Positions 8,120 through 17,129 of a stretch of 64,000 bases of DNA are shown in pieces. This DNA is from an uncultured Paracoccaceae bacterium (lineage in GTDB: Bacteria > Pseudomonadota > Alphaproteobacteria > Rhodobacterales > Rhodobacteraceae), in NCBI GenBank assembly GCA_947492585.1, contig CANLND010000008.1, positions 98,614 through 162,613 of the forward strand. Direction: 5' to 3'. Made by a program: the position numbers and the translations under genes. Under the pieces are notes generated by a model, which worked only from the letters and a program-made list of their open reading frames with translations, did no database searches and was not told the DNA's origin. Position 1 is the first letter of the stretch; each line of letters starts with the position of its first letter.

Positions 8120-10405
8120 ATGAACAAGGCGATCACCGACAATGTCCAACTGATGCCCCCGTCATTCGCCGAAGGGTTGGACCAATGGTCTAGCGGCAAT
8201 GGTACATCGGGGTCTGACACCTATCAGGGCGCTGCCAATGCCGCACTGGTGGCATCAGATACCGATTTCGCCGACTGCCTGGAGTTGCAGAAAACCGAAA
8301 CGACCCAACGTCTGCGATACATGGGCCGGACCCCGATTGAACCGGGCTGCTATCTGCGGGTGCGCGCCCGTGTCAAAGTGCTAAGCGGCGCGCTGCCGTC
8401 GGTGCGGATTGCGGCCTGGGCCAGTTCGGGGGGCACCAGCCATTTGGGAGGGGTGGTCGAAGTTGGCCCGTCGGTGGCGCTGACCGAATATGGCCGGGTG
8501 TTTGAAGTCAGCGCCATCATTGGCAGTGGCCAGCGCACAGGCGTGGACATGGCGTGGGGACGCGATGCGCAATATGGCCACATTGGGCTGGACCTGACCG
8601 GGGTCAACGGCGGGGTGGTACGCATCGACGATGTGGAGATCGAAGACGCCACCCATATCTATCACCGTGACATGTTGAGCCTTGTGGATGTGGTTGATTA
8701 TGGCGCGATCGGCGACAACAGCACCGATAACACCGCGGCATTTGAGGCAGCGGATCAGGCCGCAGATGGGCGGCGCATTCTGGTGCCCGAAGGGCAGTAT
8801 TATCTGGCCAATAGCCTGTCGCTGAACCATGAGGTGGTATTCGAGGGCACGTTGCGCATGCCCACCGCCGCAATGCTGTTGCTGACCAAAAACTACGATT
8901 ACCCGACCTACGCCGCGGCATTTGGGGACGAAGAGCTGGCCTTTAAAAAGGCATTTCAAGCGCTGCTCAATTCGTCAGATCATGAATCGCTGGATCTAAA
9001 AGGCCGGATGATTTCGATCAGTGACCCCATCGATATGCAGGCCGCCAGCCCCAACCGCACGTCGTATGCCACCCGGCGGGTGATCCGAAACGGGCAATTG
9101 CAAGCCAGCAATAGCGGCAATTGGGACACGATTGAGGTCACCAGCCAAGCGACCTACGATCCTGAGGATAAAACAACCCTGACCAATGTTACCAATGTTG
9201 CCAATATCCGCGTCGGATCTTTGGTCGAAGGCAGCGGCGTGGGGCGTGAAATCTATGTGCGCGGGCGCAATGTCGGCAGCGGTGAGATCACCCTGAGCGA
9301 GCCGTTGTATGATGCGGTGGGCACCCAGACCTTCACCTTTAAATACTTCAAATGCATGCTGGATTTCAGCGGTTTTGATTCACTGTCAAAATTTGGAATG
9401 ACCGAGATTGAGTTCCAGTGCAATTCCCGCGCCAGCGGCATTCGGCTGGCCCCCAACGGGTCCACGTTTTCGCTGGATCATTGCTTCATCACCAAACCGA
9501 TGGATCGCGGCATCACTTCACATGGGCGCGGATGTCAGGGCATGTTGATCGACAACTGCCAGTTTCTGTCGGCCGAAGAGCCGCTGACCGTGCCACAGCG
9601 ACATTCAATTGCGCTGAACGTCAACGCCAACGACCCCAAGATCCGCAATTGCCGCGCCACAATGTTTCGCCATTTTGCGGTGCTGGGCGGGGACAATAAT
9701 ACGTTTGTCGGCAATCACTTCTTTCAGGGGGATGGGACGCCAAATGGCGTGCGCTCCGCGGGGTTGGTGCTGACCAGTACCTATTGTTCGACAACAATAT
9801 CAGACAATTATGTCGACAATTGCTATATCGAATGGACCAATGAACGCGATGAAGATCCGGATTTTGATAGCGGTTTTTCCTTTAGTGCGATGTCGATCAC
9901 CGACAATGTCTTTTTGTCAGGAGAGGTGGCCCCGTGGTTCAGCTATATTGTGATCAAGCCCTACGGGTCGGGTCATTTTCTGAACGGTGTGTCGGTCAGC
10001 GGCAATAAATTCCGGTCGATCAACGGCAATATCGATCGGGCCGAGCGGGTGGACACCAGTTTTTCCAACTTGGATCTTGGGCGATCAAACCACGTGTTTT
10101 TTGACGGCAATACCTTTCACGGGGTGTCCGTCAGATCTGCCAATCCCTTGCGCCTGCGCTACAGTCAGGCCACGGCCGCGCGGACCTGGCGGATTGAAAC
10201 CGACGGTGCCTTGCCATTCGAAGGACAGGCGCGGGGCGTCGACAGCGTATTGCCGCTGGGTGAAATTCGCACCAGCGGTGGCTCGGATAGATTTGCCATG
10301 CCTTATGTTGAAGTGCAGCGTGGTAGTAACGACGACGAAATCAATCTGGTGTGGGAAGAGGCTGTCCGGGGCGAAGTTCAGCTGCAAGTGCGGATGGACC
10401 GATAA
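8120..10405 (+). CDS. Pectate-lyase-superfamily (right-handed beta-helix) protein
   Basis: A 761-residue protein. Residues about 1-190 form a beta-sandwich-like region with YLRVRARVKVLSGALPSVRI. Then VVDYGAIGDNSTDNTAAFEAA marks the start of the Pectate_lyase_3 / glycosyl hydrolase 28-related fold, followed by a long run of beta-helix rungs (IDNCQFLS, IRNCRATMF, FVGNHFF, ISDNYVDNCY, ITDNVF, VSGNKF, FDGNTF). Family members act on polysaccharides, but catalytic residues cannot be assigned here. There is no signal peptide, so export would need a non-Sec route. ATG 8120 follows GAAAGGG; an earlier in-frame ATG at 8090 lacks a ribosome site. The gene appears monocistronic. Confidence 0.8.
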   Translation: MNKAITDNVQLMPPSFAEGLDQWSSGNGTSGSDTYQGAANAALVASDTDFADCLELQKTETTQRLRYMGRTPIEPGCYLRVRARVKVLSGALPSVRIAAWASSGGTSHLGGVVEVGPSVALTEYGRVFEVSAIIGSGQRTGVDMAWGRDAQYGHIGLDLTGVNGGVVRIDDVEIEDATHIYHRDMLSLVDVVDYGAIGDNSTDNTAAFEAADQAADGRRILVPEGQYYLANSLSLNHEVVFEGTLRMPTAAMLLLTKNYDYPTYAAAFGDEELAFKKAFQALLNSSDHESLDLKGRMISISDPIDMQAASPNRTSYATRRVIRNGQLQASNSGNWDTIEVTSQATYDPEDKTTLTNVTNVANIRVGSLVEGSGVGREIYVRGRNVGSGEITLSEPLYDAVGTQTFTFKYFKCMLDFSGFDSLSKFGMTEIEFQCNSRASGIRLAPNGSTFSLDHCFITKPMDRGITSHGRGCQGMLIDNCQFLSAEEPLTVPQRHSIALNVNANDPKIRNCRATMFRHFAVLGGDNNTFVGNHFFQGDGTPNGVRSAGLVLTSTYCSTTISDNYVDNCYIEWTNERDEDPDFDSGFSFSAMSITDNVFLSGEVAPWFSYIVIKPYGSGHFLNGVSVSGNKFRSINGNIDRAERVDTSFSNLDLGRSNHVFFDGNTFHGVSVRSANPLRLRYSQATAARTWRIETDGALPFEGQARGVDSVLPLGEIRTSGGSDRFAMPYVEVQRGSNDDEINLVWEEAVRGEVQLQVRMDR

Positions 10406-10408
10406 GGC

Positions 10409-10888
10409 CTAAATCCCCAGATCGGCAGCGGTCATTCGGTAGGCCTTGCCAAAGCCTGCGTTCAACAGGGCATGATCCACCTGAAACTGCACAAAGGTAA
10501 AATCGCCAAGCCCCAGATACAGTTTGGCCTTGGGATTTTGCTGAACATAGTGTGCGGCGCGGCGGTCGTGTTGTGCATCGCTGCGCGGAATTATCTGCGC
10601 CTGAGCCAGCAGGGTCAGGCGTGGGTGGCTTAGGGCATCGCCCTTTGCGCCCGGTTCCCTCAACAACAGCGAGCAGGCCGGGGTGTGCATCAAGGCCTGA
10701 GTATGGGCCGCAAGCCCGGAAATCAGGCTGAGCGGGCGACCGCAAAGATCCTGCCCCAGGGCAATAAGAGTGACCATGGGTTGGCCCGGTGCGACAATCA
10801 CGGCCAAGGACGCATGACGGCTGTTGGCCAACAGGCTGCGCGCCAGATCAAGGGCGGCGGGGTCAATTTCACGATAAGGGTCGGTCAT
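10409..10888 (-). CDS. HugZ-like pyridoxamine 5'-phosphate oxidase family protein
   Basis: A 159-residue FMN-binding split-barrel protein. HASLAVIVAPGQPMVTLIAL forms the first strands, LSLISGLAAHTQALMHTPACSLLL follows the family pattern of substrate or flavin binding, and KLYLGLGDFTFVQFQVDHALLNAGFGKAY is the C-terminal part usual in HugZ-type haem-utilisation or PPOX proteins. The precise substrate cannot be told. It converges on the beta-helix gene with three bases between stops and lies 20 bases from the next leftward gene. Confidence 0.8.
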   Translation of the reverse strand: MTDPYREIDPAALDLARSLLANSRHASLAVIVAPGQPMVTLIALGQDLCGRPLSLISGLAAHTQALMHTPACSLLLREPGAKGDALSHPRLTLLAQAQIIPRSDAQHDRRAAHYVQQNPKAKLYLGLGDFTFVQFQVDHALLNAGFGKAYRMTAADLGI

Positions 10889-10908
10889 CGGGGGCAGGCC
10901 TCAAACAT

Positions 10909-11616
10909 TCAAAACTTGTGCCACAGCCCCAGTTTAAGGCCAAGCTGCTCTGGCCTACGCCCCATATAGCGCAGGCCCATCAGCACCTCGTTCTGTGTGC
11001 GGGGCAGGGTGAATAATATCGCGGGCGTCAGGCTGTACTCAATCTTTTTTGTTTGCCCGTCCAGATAGCTTTCGAGCTGAAACAAAACAGAAGGCCCCTG
11101 ATCGCGTCGTAGCCCCAGCGTGCCGTCCAATTTATATGCCGCACGCGGAAGCAACGGGCTGGTTTCTATCGATAAATCGGCAGCGATCCACCCGGTGTGC
11201 CGCCCTGAAAACCCACGCCCATAGGACAGGGTACTGCGCAGCATATAGGACCAGCGCAGGTCTTTGCGCAGCCCGCCCGCGCCAAGTTCAATCGCCCATT
11301 TGTTTGGTAGGTCCACGGGCCCCAAGGGGTGGCGCAAAAACAGCAGGGCGTGCCCATAGCTGTCAGAGGTGTTCAAATCACTGCCAAGGGTCAGGCGTGG
11401 CCGCAGCCCATAGGTGCCGAAAAAGGACAACTCTGCCGGGGCATCCGCATGGGCAACGCCGGAGATCGCGGCAAATCCCTGCCCAACCTCATCGAGCCAG
11501 GCACCGGCGTCGACGGGCTTTGGCGCACAGATGATCCCCACCCACAGGGCAAGCAGCACCGCCCATATGGCGTGTTTGCAAGGCGGTTGGGCGCGGAGCA
11601 AGGGGGACAAGGCCAT
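10909..11616 (-). CDS. Hypothetical exported beta-rich protein
   Basis: A 235-residue protein I do not recognise. An N-terminal hydrophobic stretch (AIWAVLLALWVGIICA, about residues 16-31) looks like a signal peptide. The rest alternates polar and hydrophobic residues with many aromatic and glycine positions (LGSDLNTSDSYGHALLFLRH, WAIELGAGGLRKDLRWSYM, WIAADLSIETSPLL) and ends KLGLWHKF, with a terminal Phe as in many outer-membrane barrels. An outer-membrane barrel role is inferred from this pattern alone. It reads toward the HugZ-like gene and could share its transcript. Confidence 0.6.
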   Translation of the reverse strand: MALSPLLRAQPPCKHAIWAVLLALWVGIICAPKPVDAGAWLDEVGQGFAAISGVAHADAPAELSFFGTYGLRPRLTLGSDLNTSDSYGHALLFLRHPLGPVDLPNKWAIELGAGGLRKDLRWSYMLRSTLSYGRGFSGRHTGWIAADLSIETSPLLPRAAYKLDGTLGLRRDQGPSVLFQLESYLDGQTKKIEYSLTPAILFTLPRTQNEVLMGLRYMGRRPEQLGLKLGLWHKF

Positions 11617-11765
11617 AAAGAAACTCTATCATAGGTTGTCCCGCATCACATCTCTGTGGTGTCGCCGTGATTGTTTTTTTTCGGCCTGTGGCAAAAAAAG
11701 CCTCGGATTTCCGGGCAATAGCCCTAAGCTGGACAGGCAAGAACCAATTCAGCAAGGAGGTGCTG

Positions 11766-12086
11766 ATGCTCACAATTAAGACATCCAGCCAGATACAGAC
11801 CGTGATCACGACATTTGAGGTCACACCGGGCACCTGTCAGGACCTGATGGACGAGCTGGAGGGGGCGTATGCCGAATACATCTCAAAACAACCGGGGTTT
11901 CTGGCGGCGGGCCTGCATGTGAACGACGCACAATGCCGGATTGCCAACTATTCGCAATGGGAGCGGCGCGAAGATTTTATGGCCATGCTGCGCAGCCCCG
12001 AAATGCGGGAACGCAATCGGCGCATCAATGAGATGTGCAAAAGCTTTGAACCCGTAATGTATGACGTCGCCGCCACTTACGGCTAA
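11766..12086 (+). CDS. Antibiotic biosynthesis monooxygenase (ABM) domain protein
   Basis: A 106-residue protein with a ferredoxin-like ABM fold: VITTFEVTPGTCQDLMDELEGAY, then KQPGFLAAGLHVNDAQCRIANYSQW, typical of small dimeric monooxygenases or haem-degrading-like proteins. The substrate is unknown. ATG 11766 is well supported by AAGGAGGT (11753-11760) five bases before; the open frame extends upstream to 11667 without a comparable site. It converges with the following lipoprotein gene, overlapping it by four bases at the stops. Confidence 0.8.
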   Translation: MLTIKTSSQIQTVITTFEVTPGTCQDLMDELEGAYAEYISKQPGFLAAGLHVNDAQCRIANYSQWERREDFMAMLRSPEMRERNRRINEMCKSFEPVMYDVAATYG

Positions 12087-12490
12087 GCGGGATCCGGGTG
12101 CGCCGCGCGACATTGCGCGGTGACCTCCCGGTGGCGCGGCACCAGACTGTCCCGTTGTTTTTCCAGCGCGATGAGTTTGCGCCGTTCTTCTGGCACGCTG
12201 ATCGGCACCGGCGTTTCGACGGTGCGATAATAGGTGTCCGGGCACAGGTGATAGCCGATGATCTTCCCGTTGTTGTAGCGCGGGCAACGGTCCCAGACGG
12301 TTTCTGGCACGGTTTTGGTGTGGATCGCGTAGCCGCGATCGATATTGCCCTGAACCGTTAGGATTCGCGTTTCCAGATGCAAAAACGTCGCGCTGTTGCG
12401 TTTGACACAGCGGTCAAACGGCGTGGCACAGGCGGCCAGCAGAGCGGGGGCAAGCAGGGCAACAACAATCGATCGCATAGGCAACACCAC
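12083..12490 (-). CDS. Small putative lipoprotein
   Basis: A 135-residue protein of unknown function. The start MRSIVVALLAPALLAAC (from ATG 12478, or from GTG 12490) is a lipoprotein signal with the lipobox LAAC, so it is probably anchored in a membrane facing the periplasm. The mature part contains four more cysteines and a YRTVETPVPISVPEERRKLIALEKQRD region that may form a helix. The gene stands alone between convergent and tandem neighbours. Confidence 0.7.
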   Translation of the reverse strand: MVLPMRSIVVALLAPALLAACATPFDRCVKRNSATFLHLETRILTVQGNIDRGYAIHTKTVPETVWDRCPRYNNGKIIGYHLCPDTYYRTVETPVPISVPEERRKLIALEKQRDSLVPRHREVTAQCRAAHPDPA

Positions 12491-12577
12491 AGGTTGGAGG
12501 CTGTCCTTTGCACTATAGGGCGTCGCGCGAGAATTGCTACAATCTCACGCGGTCGGCCCGTGCGGTGGCGCGCGGGC

Positions 12578-12883
12578 TTACTCGACCAATCCTATCGGCG
12601 CGGCCATGAACAGGCGCAGATAGGCGCAGTTGCTGCACATCAGCATCGCCGCCGGATACGACGCGCGCCCGGGTTTGGAACTGCCGGGCACATAGGCCGC
12701 GTTTTGCACCAGATAATCGCCCACGGCCCAGGTATTGTGATCGCAGACGGGGCAGGTGTTGTGCACGCCTTTGGAGGCCACCCAATCGCCGACCTGGTCT
12801 TTTTCGGCCTGTGTTAATCGCCGCTGGTCCGGCGCCGGGGTGCCGCGTTGTTGCAATCGGTTTGGGGCATGAGGGTAGTGCAT
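12578..12883 (-). CDS. Small putative zinc-ribbon protein
   Basis: A 101-residue protein not assigned to a named family. Two CxxC pairs, CPVCDHNTW near residue 45 and MCSNCAYLRLF near residue 83, are spaced as in a zinc ribbon, and the intervening residues are hydrophobic. The N-terminal 25 residues are basic and proline-rich. No membrane segment is seen. It is read toward the lipoprotein gene, 87 bases apart. Confidence 0.6.
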   Translation of the reverse strand: MHYPHAPNRLQQRGTPAPDQRRLTQAEKDQVGDWVASKGVHNTCPVCDHNTWAVGDYLVQNAAYVPGSSKPGRASYPAAMLMCSNCAYLRLFMAAPIGLVE

Positions 12884-13307
12884 AGTGTCGTGTCCTGCGT
12901 CGTCATAGCGGCGGTTTTGTCCGCCGTTTCACCAGTTTTGGCCCTGTAGCGGCTTGTGGGCGCAGGTAAGATCGCAGGAAGAAATTGCCAAAAGGTTGCA
13001 GGTGCCCCGAAGGCGTCAATGTCGAACGCAGAAAACCCCGTGTTTTGCCCCCGGCATGAGGTGAACATGCATTTCAATCGATATGATGAACGCCCTGTTC
13101 GGGTATTTATGTGCCCAGTGTTCGATCAAAAAAGAGGGTCAGCGCACGTGAGGAATTGACCACGAGCCTCGCAATTCGCGCGTCGATCCTCAGTTTACCG
13201 CGTACGTGCCCATAGCCGTTGCGCGGGCTGGGCCAGATCTCCCTTTCGGGAGGGCGTATTCGCGTCCTCCCGTGGTTGGGCACGGCCCGTTGTTGTGGCC
13301 GCCAAAA
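12884..13307. other. 424-base intergenic region downstream of uvrB
   Basis: No convincing gene. A 67-codon frame at 12956-13159 has no ribosome site or recognisable product and is left out. The most structured part is 13205-13284, listed separately. The region is also the leader of the leftward zinc-ribbon gene. Confidence 0.6.
13205..13284 (-). ncRNA. Candidate structured RNA in the uvrB 3' region
   Basis: CGTGCCCA (13205-13212) pairs perfectly with TGGGCACG (13277-13284). Inside, on the minus strand, CTCCC-GAAA-GGGAG makes a GNRA-capped hairpin, while the same CCTCCC can instead pair with an upstream GGGAGG, so the two inner helices exclude each other. It begins 23 bases after the uvrB stop. 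It could be a uvrB 3'-UTR element, a small RNA or a chance fold; no known RNA family was recognised. Confidence 0.35.
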
Positions 13308-15506
13308 TCACGAATACTTCTTTTGTGATTGGCCCTTGCGTGCACGGGTCCCGGCCTTGCCGGCCGTAGAGCGCCCGCGTGCTTTAACCGCAGCTTCACT
13401 TGCCGCTTCCACCGCAGATTGTCGCGCCAGCGGATCGTCTGACACGGCCAGATCGACCGCCTCCAGACGTTTGACTTCATCCCGTAGGCGGGCGGCTTCT
13501 TCAAATTCAAGGTTCTCGGCCGCTTTGCGCATTTCATCGCGCAGACCTTTTAGATGGGCCTCAAGATTGGCGCCGTGCATGGGTTTATCGACCGTGGCGG
13601 TGACGCGGTTCATGTCCACGTCGCCTTGATAGAGACCAGCCAAAACGTCGTCGACGTTCTTTTGCACCGTTTCCGGCGTGATGCCGTGTTTCAGATTATA
13701 GGCGATCTGTTTTTCGCGGCGGCGGTTGGTTTCGCCAATCGCGCGCTCCATCGAGCCGGTGATCTTGTCGGCATACATGATCACCCGCCCGTCGGCATTG
13801 CGCGCGGCGCGGCCGATGGTCTGGATCAATGAGGTCTCCGAGCGCAAAAACCCTTCTTTGTCGGCGTCCAGAATGGCAACAAGGCCACATTCAGGGATGT
13901 CCAAACCCTCGCGCAACAGGTTGATTCCGATCAGAACGTCAAAGGCGCCAAGACGCAGATCGCGCAGAATTTCGATGCGCTCCAACGTGTCAATATCGCT
14001 GTGCATGTAGCGCACTTTGATGCCCTGTTCGTGCAAATACTCGGTTAGGTCTTCGGCCATGCGTTTGGTCAAAACCGTGCAGAGCGTACGAAACCCATTG
14101 GCGGTGACCTTGCGGATTTCATCCAACAAATCATCGACCTGCATGGTGACAGGACGAATTTCGACCTGCGGGTCCAACAGGCCGGTGGGACGGATCACCT
14201 GTTCGGCAAAGACGCCGCCGGATTGCTCCATTTCCCAGCCCGAGGGGGTCGCCGAGACAAAGACCGACTGCGCCCGCATCGCGTCCCATTCTTCGAACTT
14301 GAGCGGCCGGTTGTCCATGCAGGAGGGCAGGCGAAAGCCGTGTTCGGCCAAGGTCGATTTGCGCCGAAAGTCGCCTTTGTACATGCCACCAATTTGCGGC
14401 ACCGAGACGTGGCTTTCATCGGCAAACACAATGGCGTTGTCGGGGATGAATTCAAACAGCGTGGGGGGCGGCTCACCGGGAGCGCGGCCCGTCAGATAGC
14501 GCGAGTAGTTTTCAATGCCGTTACAATGACCGGTGGCCTCTAACATTTCGATGTCGAAGTTACAGCGCTGCTCCAACCGCTGCGCTTCCAGCAATTTGCC
14601 TTCGTTTACCAGCCCATCCAGCCGCTGGCGCAGCTCTTCTTTGATGGAAATGATCGCCTGTTTCAGCGTCGGTTTTGGCGTCACGTAGTGTGAATTCGCA
14701 TAGACCCGCACCTGTTCAAACGTGCCGGTGCGTTCGCCGGTGAGCGGGTCAAATTCAGTGATGCCCTCCAGTTCCTCGCCAAAGAACGACAGCCGCCAGG
14801 CGCGATCTTCGAGGTGGGCGGGAAAGATTTCCAGACTGTCACCGCGCACCCGAAACGATCCGCGCTGAAAGGCGTGATCGTTGCGTTTGTATTGCTGGGC
14901 CACCAGATCAGCCATGACCTGGCGCTGGTCGTATTCGTCGCCCACCTTCAGATCCTGGGTCATCGCTGAATAGGTTTCCACCGAGCCGATACCGTAGATG
15001 CAGGACACCGAGGCGATGATGATCACATCGTCACGTTCCAGCAGCGCCCGCGTGGCGGAGTGGCGCATCCGGTCGATCTGTTCGTTGATCTGGCTTTCTT
15101 TTTCTATGTAGGTGTCCGAGCGCGCCACATAGGCTTCGGGCTGGTAGTAATCGTAAAACGAGACAAAATATTCGACTGAATTTTCGGGAAAAAATCCTTT
15201 GAATTCTCCATAAAGCTGCGCCGCCAGCGTTTTGTTTGGGGCCAGGATGATGGCTGGGCGTTGGGTTTCTTCGATCACTTTGGCCATTGTGAACGTCTTG
15301 CCGGTGCCCGTCGCGCCCAGCAGAACCTGATTGCGTTCGCCGCCGTTGATGCCCGCGCTCAGCTCGGCGATGGCTGTGGGTTGATCGCCTGCGGGCTGAA
15401 ATTTTGTGTGCATGATGAACTGCTTGCCGCCCTCCAGCTTGGGGCGGCGCTGGGCGGCGCGATCAGCCATCAAAGGCTGGGAGGAATCGGAGTTGGCATA
15501 GGGCAT
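13308..15506 (-). CDS. uvrB: Excinuclease ABC subunit B
   Basis: UvrB verifies DNA damage in nucleotide excision repair, receiving the lesion from UvrA and recruiting UvrC. The 732-residue protein has the Walker A loop GATGTGKT at residues 64-71, the damage-probing beta-hairpin region [20 protein letters not shown], helicase motifs [10 protein letters not shown] and [18 protein letters not shown] (motif VI), and the C-terminal UVR motif [20 protein letters not shown] that binds UvrC. ATG 15506 is preferred (GAGAGA upstream, family-like length); the frame is open to 15683. An N-terminal extension of about 30 residues precedes the conserved [11 protein letters not shown]. No clear alphaproteobacterial LexA box was found upstream. 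Confidence 0.96.
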   Translation of the reverse strand: MPYANSDSSQPLMADRAAQRRPKLEGGKQFIMHTKFQPAGDQPTAIAELSAGINGGERNQVLLGATGTGKTFTMAKVIEETQRPAIILAPNKTLAAQLYGEFKGFFPENSVEYFVSFYDYYQPEAYVARSDTYIEKESQINEQIDRMRHSATRALLERDDVIIIASVSCIYGIGSVETYSAMTQDLKVGDEYDQRQVMADLVAQQYKRNDHAFQRGSFRVRGDSLEIFPAHLEDRAWRLSFFGEELEGITEFDPLTGERTGTFEQVRVYANSHYVTPKPTLKQAIISIKEELRQRLDGLVNEGKLLEAQRLEQRCNFDIEMLEATGHCNGIENYSRYLTGRAPGEPPPTLFEFIPDNAIVFADESHVSVPQIGGMYKGDFRRKSTLAEHGFRLPSCMDNRPLKFEEWDAMRAQSVFVSATPSGWEMEQSGGVFAEQVIRPTGLLDPQVEIRPVTMQVDDLLDEIRKVTANGFRTLCTVLTKRMAEDLTEYLHEQGIKVRYMHSDIDTLERIEILRDLRLGAFDVLIGINLLREGLDIPECGLVAILDADKEGFLRSETSLIQTIGRAARNADGRVIMYADKITGSMERAIGETNRRREKQIAYNLKHGITPETVQKNVDDVLAGLYQGDVDMNRVTATVDKPMHGANLEAHLKGLRDEMRKAAENLEFEEAARLRDEVKRLEAVDLAVSDDPLARQSAVEAASEAAVKARGRSTAGKAGTRARKGQSQKKYS

Positions 15507-15516
15507 CTGGGGTCTC

Positions 15517-15543
15517 TCAGCACGTCTTTTGGAGTCGTGCTGA
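15517..15543 (-). promoter_or_regulatory. Hairpin directly upstream of the uvrB ribosome site
   Basis: TCAGCACG (15517-15524) pairs with CGTGCTGA (15536-15543) across eleven bases. It ends next to the GAGAGA ribosome site of uvrB, so it may influence translation or mark the leader. On the plus strand it is followed by T-rich sequence, which would also suit a terminator. Confidence 0.4.
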
Positions 15544-15717
15544 TTTTGATCTGTTTTTGTTCTACTGCAAGCGCCTTTTGCATGTCTTGGCAGTGCAGGC
15601 GGGGAACAGTGGCAGGATTTCCCTGCAATGCAGGCTAAAACGCACCTTGCGGGGCGGGGCTGGCCTGTCGCATAAGGATACAAACCAATTCACACGCTTT
15701 CAGCTAAGGAGAGTGCG

Positions 15718-16029
15718 ATGCACGCGCGGATTTACCGGCCAGCCAGAAACGCCATGACCTCGGGCATGGCAAAGACCCGCAAATGGGTTCTGGAATATGC
15801 GCAAGGTTCTGCGCGTGAAGTCGACCCGTTGATGGGCTGGACCTCGTCGGATGACACACAAACCCAAGTGCGTTTGCGGTTCGACAGCAAAGAAGCCGCG
15901 ATGGATTATGCGCAATCCAATGGCATTCAGGCCGAAGTGGTCGAGCCCAAATCCCGCAAAGCGAATATTCGCGCCGGAGGGTATGGCGAGAACTTTGCCA
16001 CCCATCGTCGTGTGCCCTGGACGCATTAA
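15718..16029 (+). CDS. NDUFS4-type complex I accessory subunit (ETC complex I subunit)
   Basis: A 103-residue protein starting [16 protein letters not shown] with the conserved [22 protein letters not shown] and [20 protein letters not shown] segments of the mitochondrial 18-kDa (NDUFS4) family. In alphaproteobacteria these proteins are accessory subunits of NADH:ubiquinone oxidoreductase on the cytoplasmic side. CTAAGGAGAG upstream gives a strong ribosome site for ATG 15718. It is monocistronic, divergent from uvrB, and followed by a terminator. Confidence 0.92.
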   Translation: MHARIYRPARNAMTSGMAKTRKWVLEYAQGSAREVDPLMGWTSSDDTQTQVRLRFDSKEAAMDYAQSNGIQAEVVEPKSRKANIRAGGYGENFATHRRVPWTH

Positions 16030-16054
16030 GCGTTGTATTGTTTGAACACTTTCT

Positions 16055-16084
16055 GGGCGATCCATTATTAGGGTCGCCCGTTTT
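16055..16084 (+). terminator. Terminator after the complex I subunit gene
   Basis: GGGCGATCC pairs with GGGTCGCCC (one G-T pair) across seven bases, followed by G and four T residues, 26 bases after the stop. Confidence 0.75.
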
Positions 16085-16113
16085 GTATCTCCGACCCTTT
16101 GGATTTCTGATCG

Positions 16114-17040
16114 ATGACTATCACACACCTCGTTACCCATTCTGGCGGCTTTCATGCGGATGAGCTGCTGTCTTCGGTGATTTTGACGCGCCTGTTTCCG
16201 GATGCCGAAATCCTGCGCACGCGGGACGACGCCTGGATTACCCCCGGCGCGGGCAAGATCATTTACGATGTGGGCCGGGACTATGACGCCGACGCGTTGA
16301 TTTTTGATCATCACCAGCGCCCCAACCCCCTGCGCGAAGACGGGCAGCCTTTTAGCTCGTTTGGATTGGTCTGGCATCATTATGGCCGTGACTATCTGCG
16401 CAGCCTGAATGTGCCGGATGTGGATCTGGAAGAAATCCATGCGTCGTTTGACAAGGGATTTGTGCTGCCGATTGACCTGATGGACAACGGGGTCATGAAC
16501 CAATCCGAGGCTGGGCCGATGTTGTCGGCGTTGACCTTGCCTGCGCTGATCGAAAGCCTGAAGCCGGTGTTTGATGACACCGACGAGGGGGCGGATGATC
16601 GGGCATTTTTGACCGCACTGCCCATTGCGCGCGCCTTTATCGAGGCCTCCATTGCCCGCAAAGCGGCCAAACGCCGGGCCAAAGCCATGGTGATGGCGGC
16701 GATAGAAAAGGCAGGCGATAGCAAAATTCTGGATCTCGAAATGGGCATGCCATTCCGATCCGCGGTGGAGGAGGCGGGCGCAGATCATCTGCTATATGTG
16801 ATCACCCCACGGGGGGATGATTGGACGCTGGGTTGTATTCGTGTTGGCAATGACACGTTTGAAAACCGTGCTGATCTGCCCGAAGCCTGGGCCGGGCTGA
16901 CCGATGATGCGCTGGAGGCTGCGTCGGGAGTAAAGGGCGCAAAGTTCTGCCACAACGGTCGCTTTATTGCGGTGGCCAACAGCCGTGAGGCTATTGTGGC
17001 GCTGGCGGATCTGGCGGTGCGGAACGCCGAAAACGGGTGA
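16114..17040 (+). CDS. MYG1-family (UPF0160) metal-dependent hydrolase
   Basis: A 308-residue member of the MYG1 family, whose eukaryotic homologue is a 3'-5' RNA exonuclease. The N-terminal THSGGFHADELLSSVILTRLFP and the YDVGRDYD...FDHHQRPNP block carry the His and Asp residues expected to bind metal (DHH-like). The conserved RSAVEEAGADHLLYVITPRGDDW segment is near residue 215. Bacterial members have no settled role. It is separated from the convergent aldolase gene by a long hairpin and repeat copy 2. Confidence 0.9.
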   Translation: MTITHLVTHSGGFHADELLSSVILTRLFPDAEILRTRDDAWITPGAGKIIYDVGRDYDADALIFDHHQRPNPLREDGQPFSSFGLVWHHYGRDYLRSLNVPDVDLEEIHASFDKGFVLPIDLMDNGVMNQSEAGPMLSALTLPALIESLKPVFDDTDEGADDRAFLTALPIARAFIEASIARKAAKRRAKAMVMAAIEKAGDSKILDLEMGMPFRSAVEEAGADHLLYVITPRGDDWTLGCIRVGNDTFENRADLPEAWAGLTDDALEAASGVKGAKFCHNGRFIAVANSREAIVALADLAVRNAENG

Positions 17041-17045
17041 CGAAA

Positions 17046-17104
17046 AGGGGCTTTGCAACGCAAAGCCCCTGGCCTCCGGCGGGGGTATTTGGGCCAAAAA
17101 GAAG
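17046..17104. repeat. Dispersed 3'-end repeat, copy 2 (inverted), with hairpin
   Basis: The hairpin AGGGGCTTTG...CAAAGCCCCT (17046-17070) is followed by GGCCTCCGGCGGGGGTATTT and GGCCAAAAAGAAG (to 17104), which is copy 1/3 read on the minus strand. It lies between the convergent MYG1-like and aldolase genes and is likely a bidirectional terminator. Confidence 0.75.
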
Positions 17105-17129
17105 CGCTGGGTTTGTGGAATTGGTGATC

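Noticed and set aside
12956..13159. 67-codon plus-strand frame between the zinc-ribbon gene and uvrB.
   Set aside because: No ribosome site, odd composition and no recognisable product.
15507..15717. Search for an alphaproteobacterial LexA box (GTTC-7-GTTC or GAAC-7-GAAC) before uvrB.
   Set aside because: Single GTTC and GAAC words occur but no correctly spaced pair.
15700..16788. 362-codon minus-strand frame opposite the complex I subunit and MYG1-like genes.
   Set aside because: Overlaps two well-supported genes and shows no recognisable motif.
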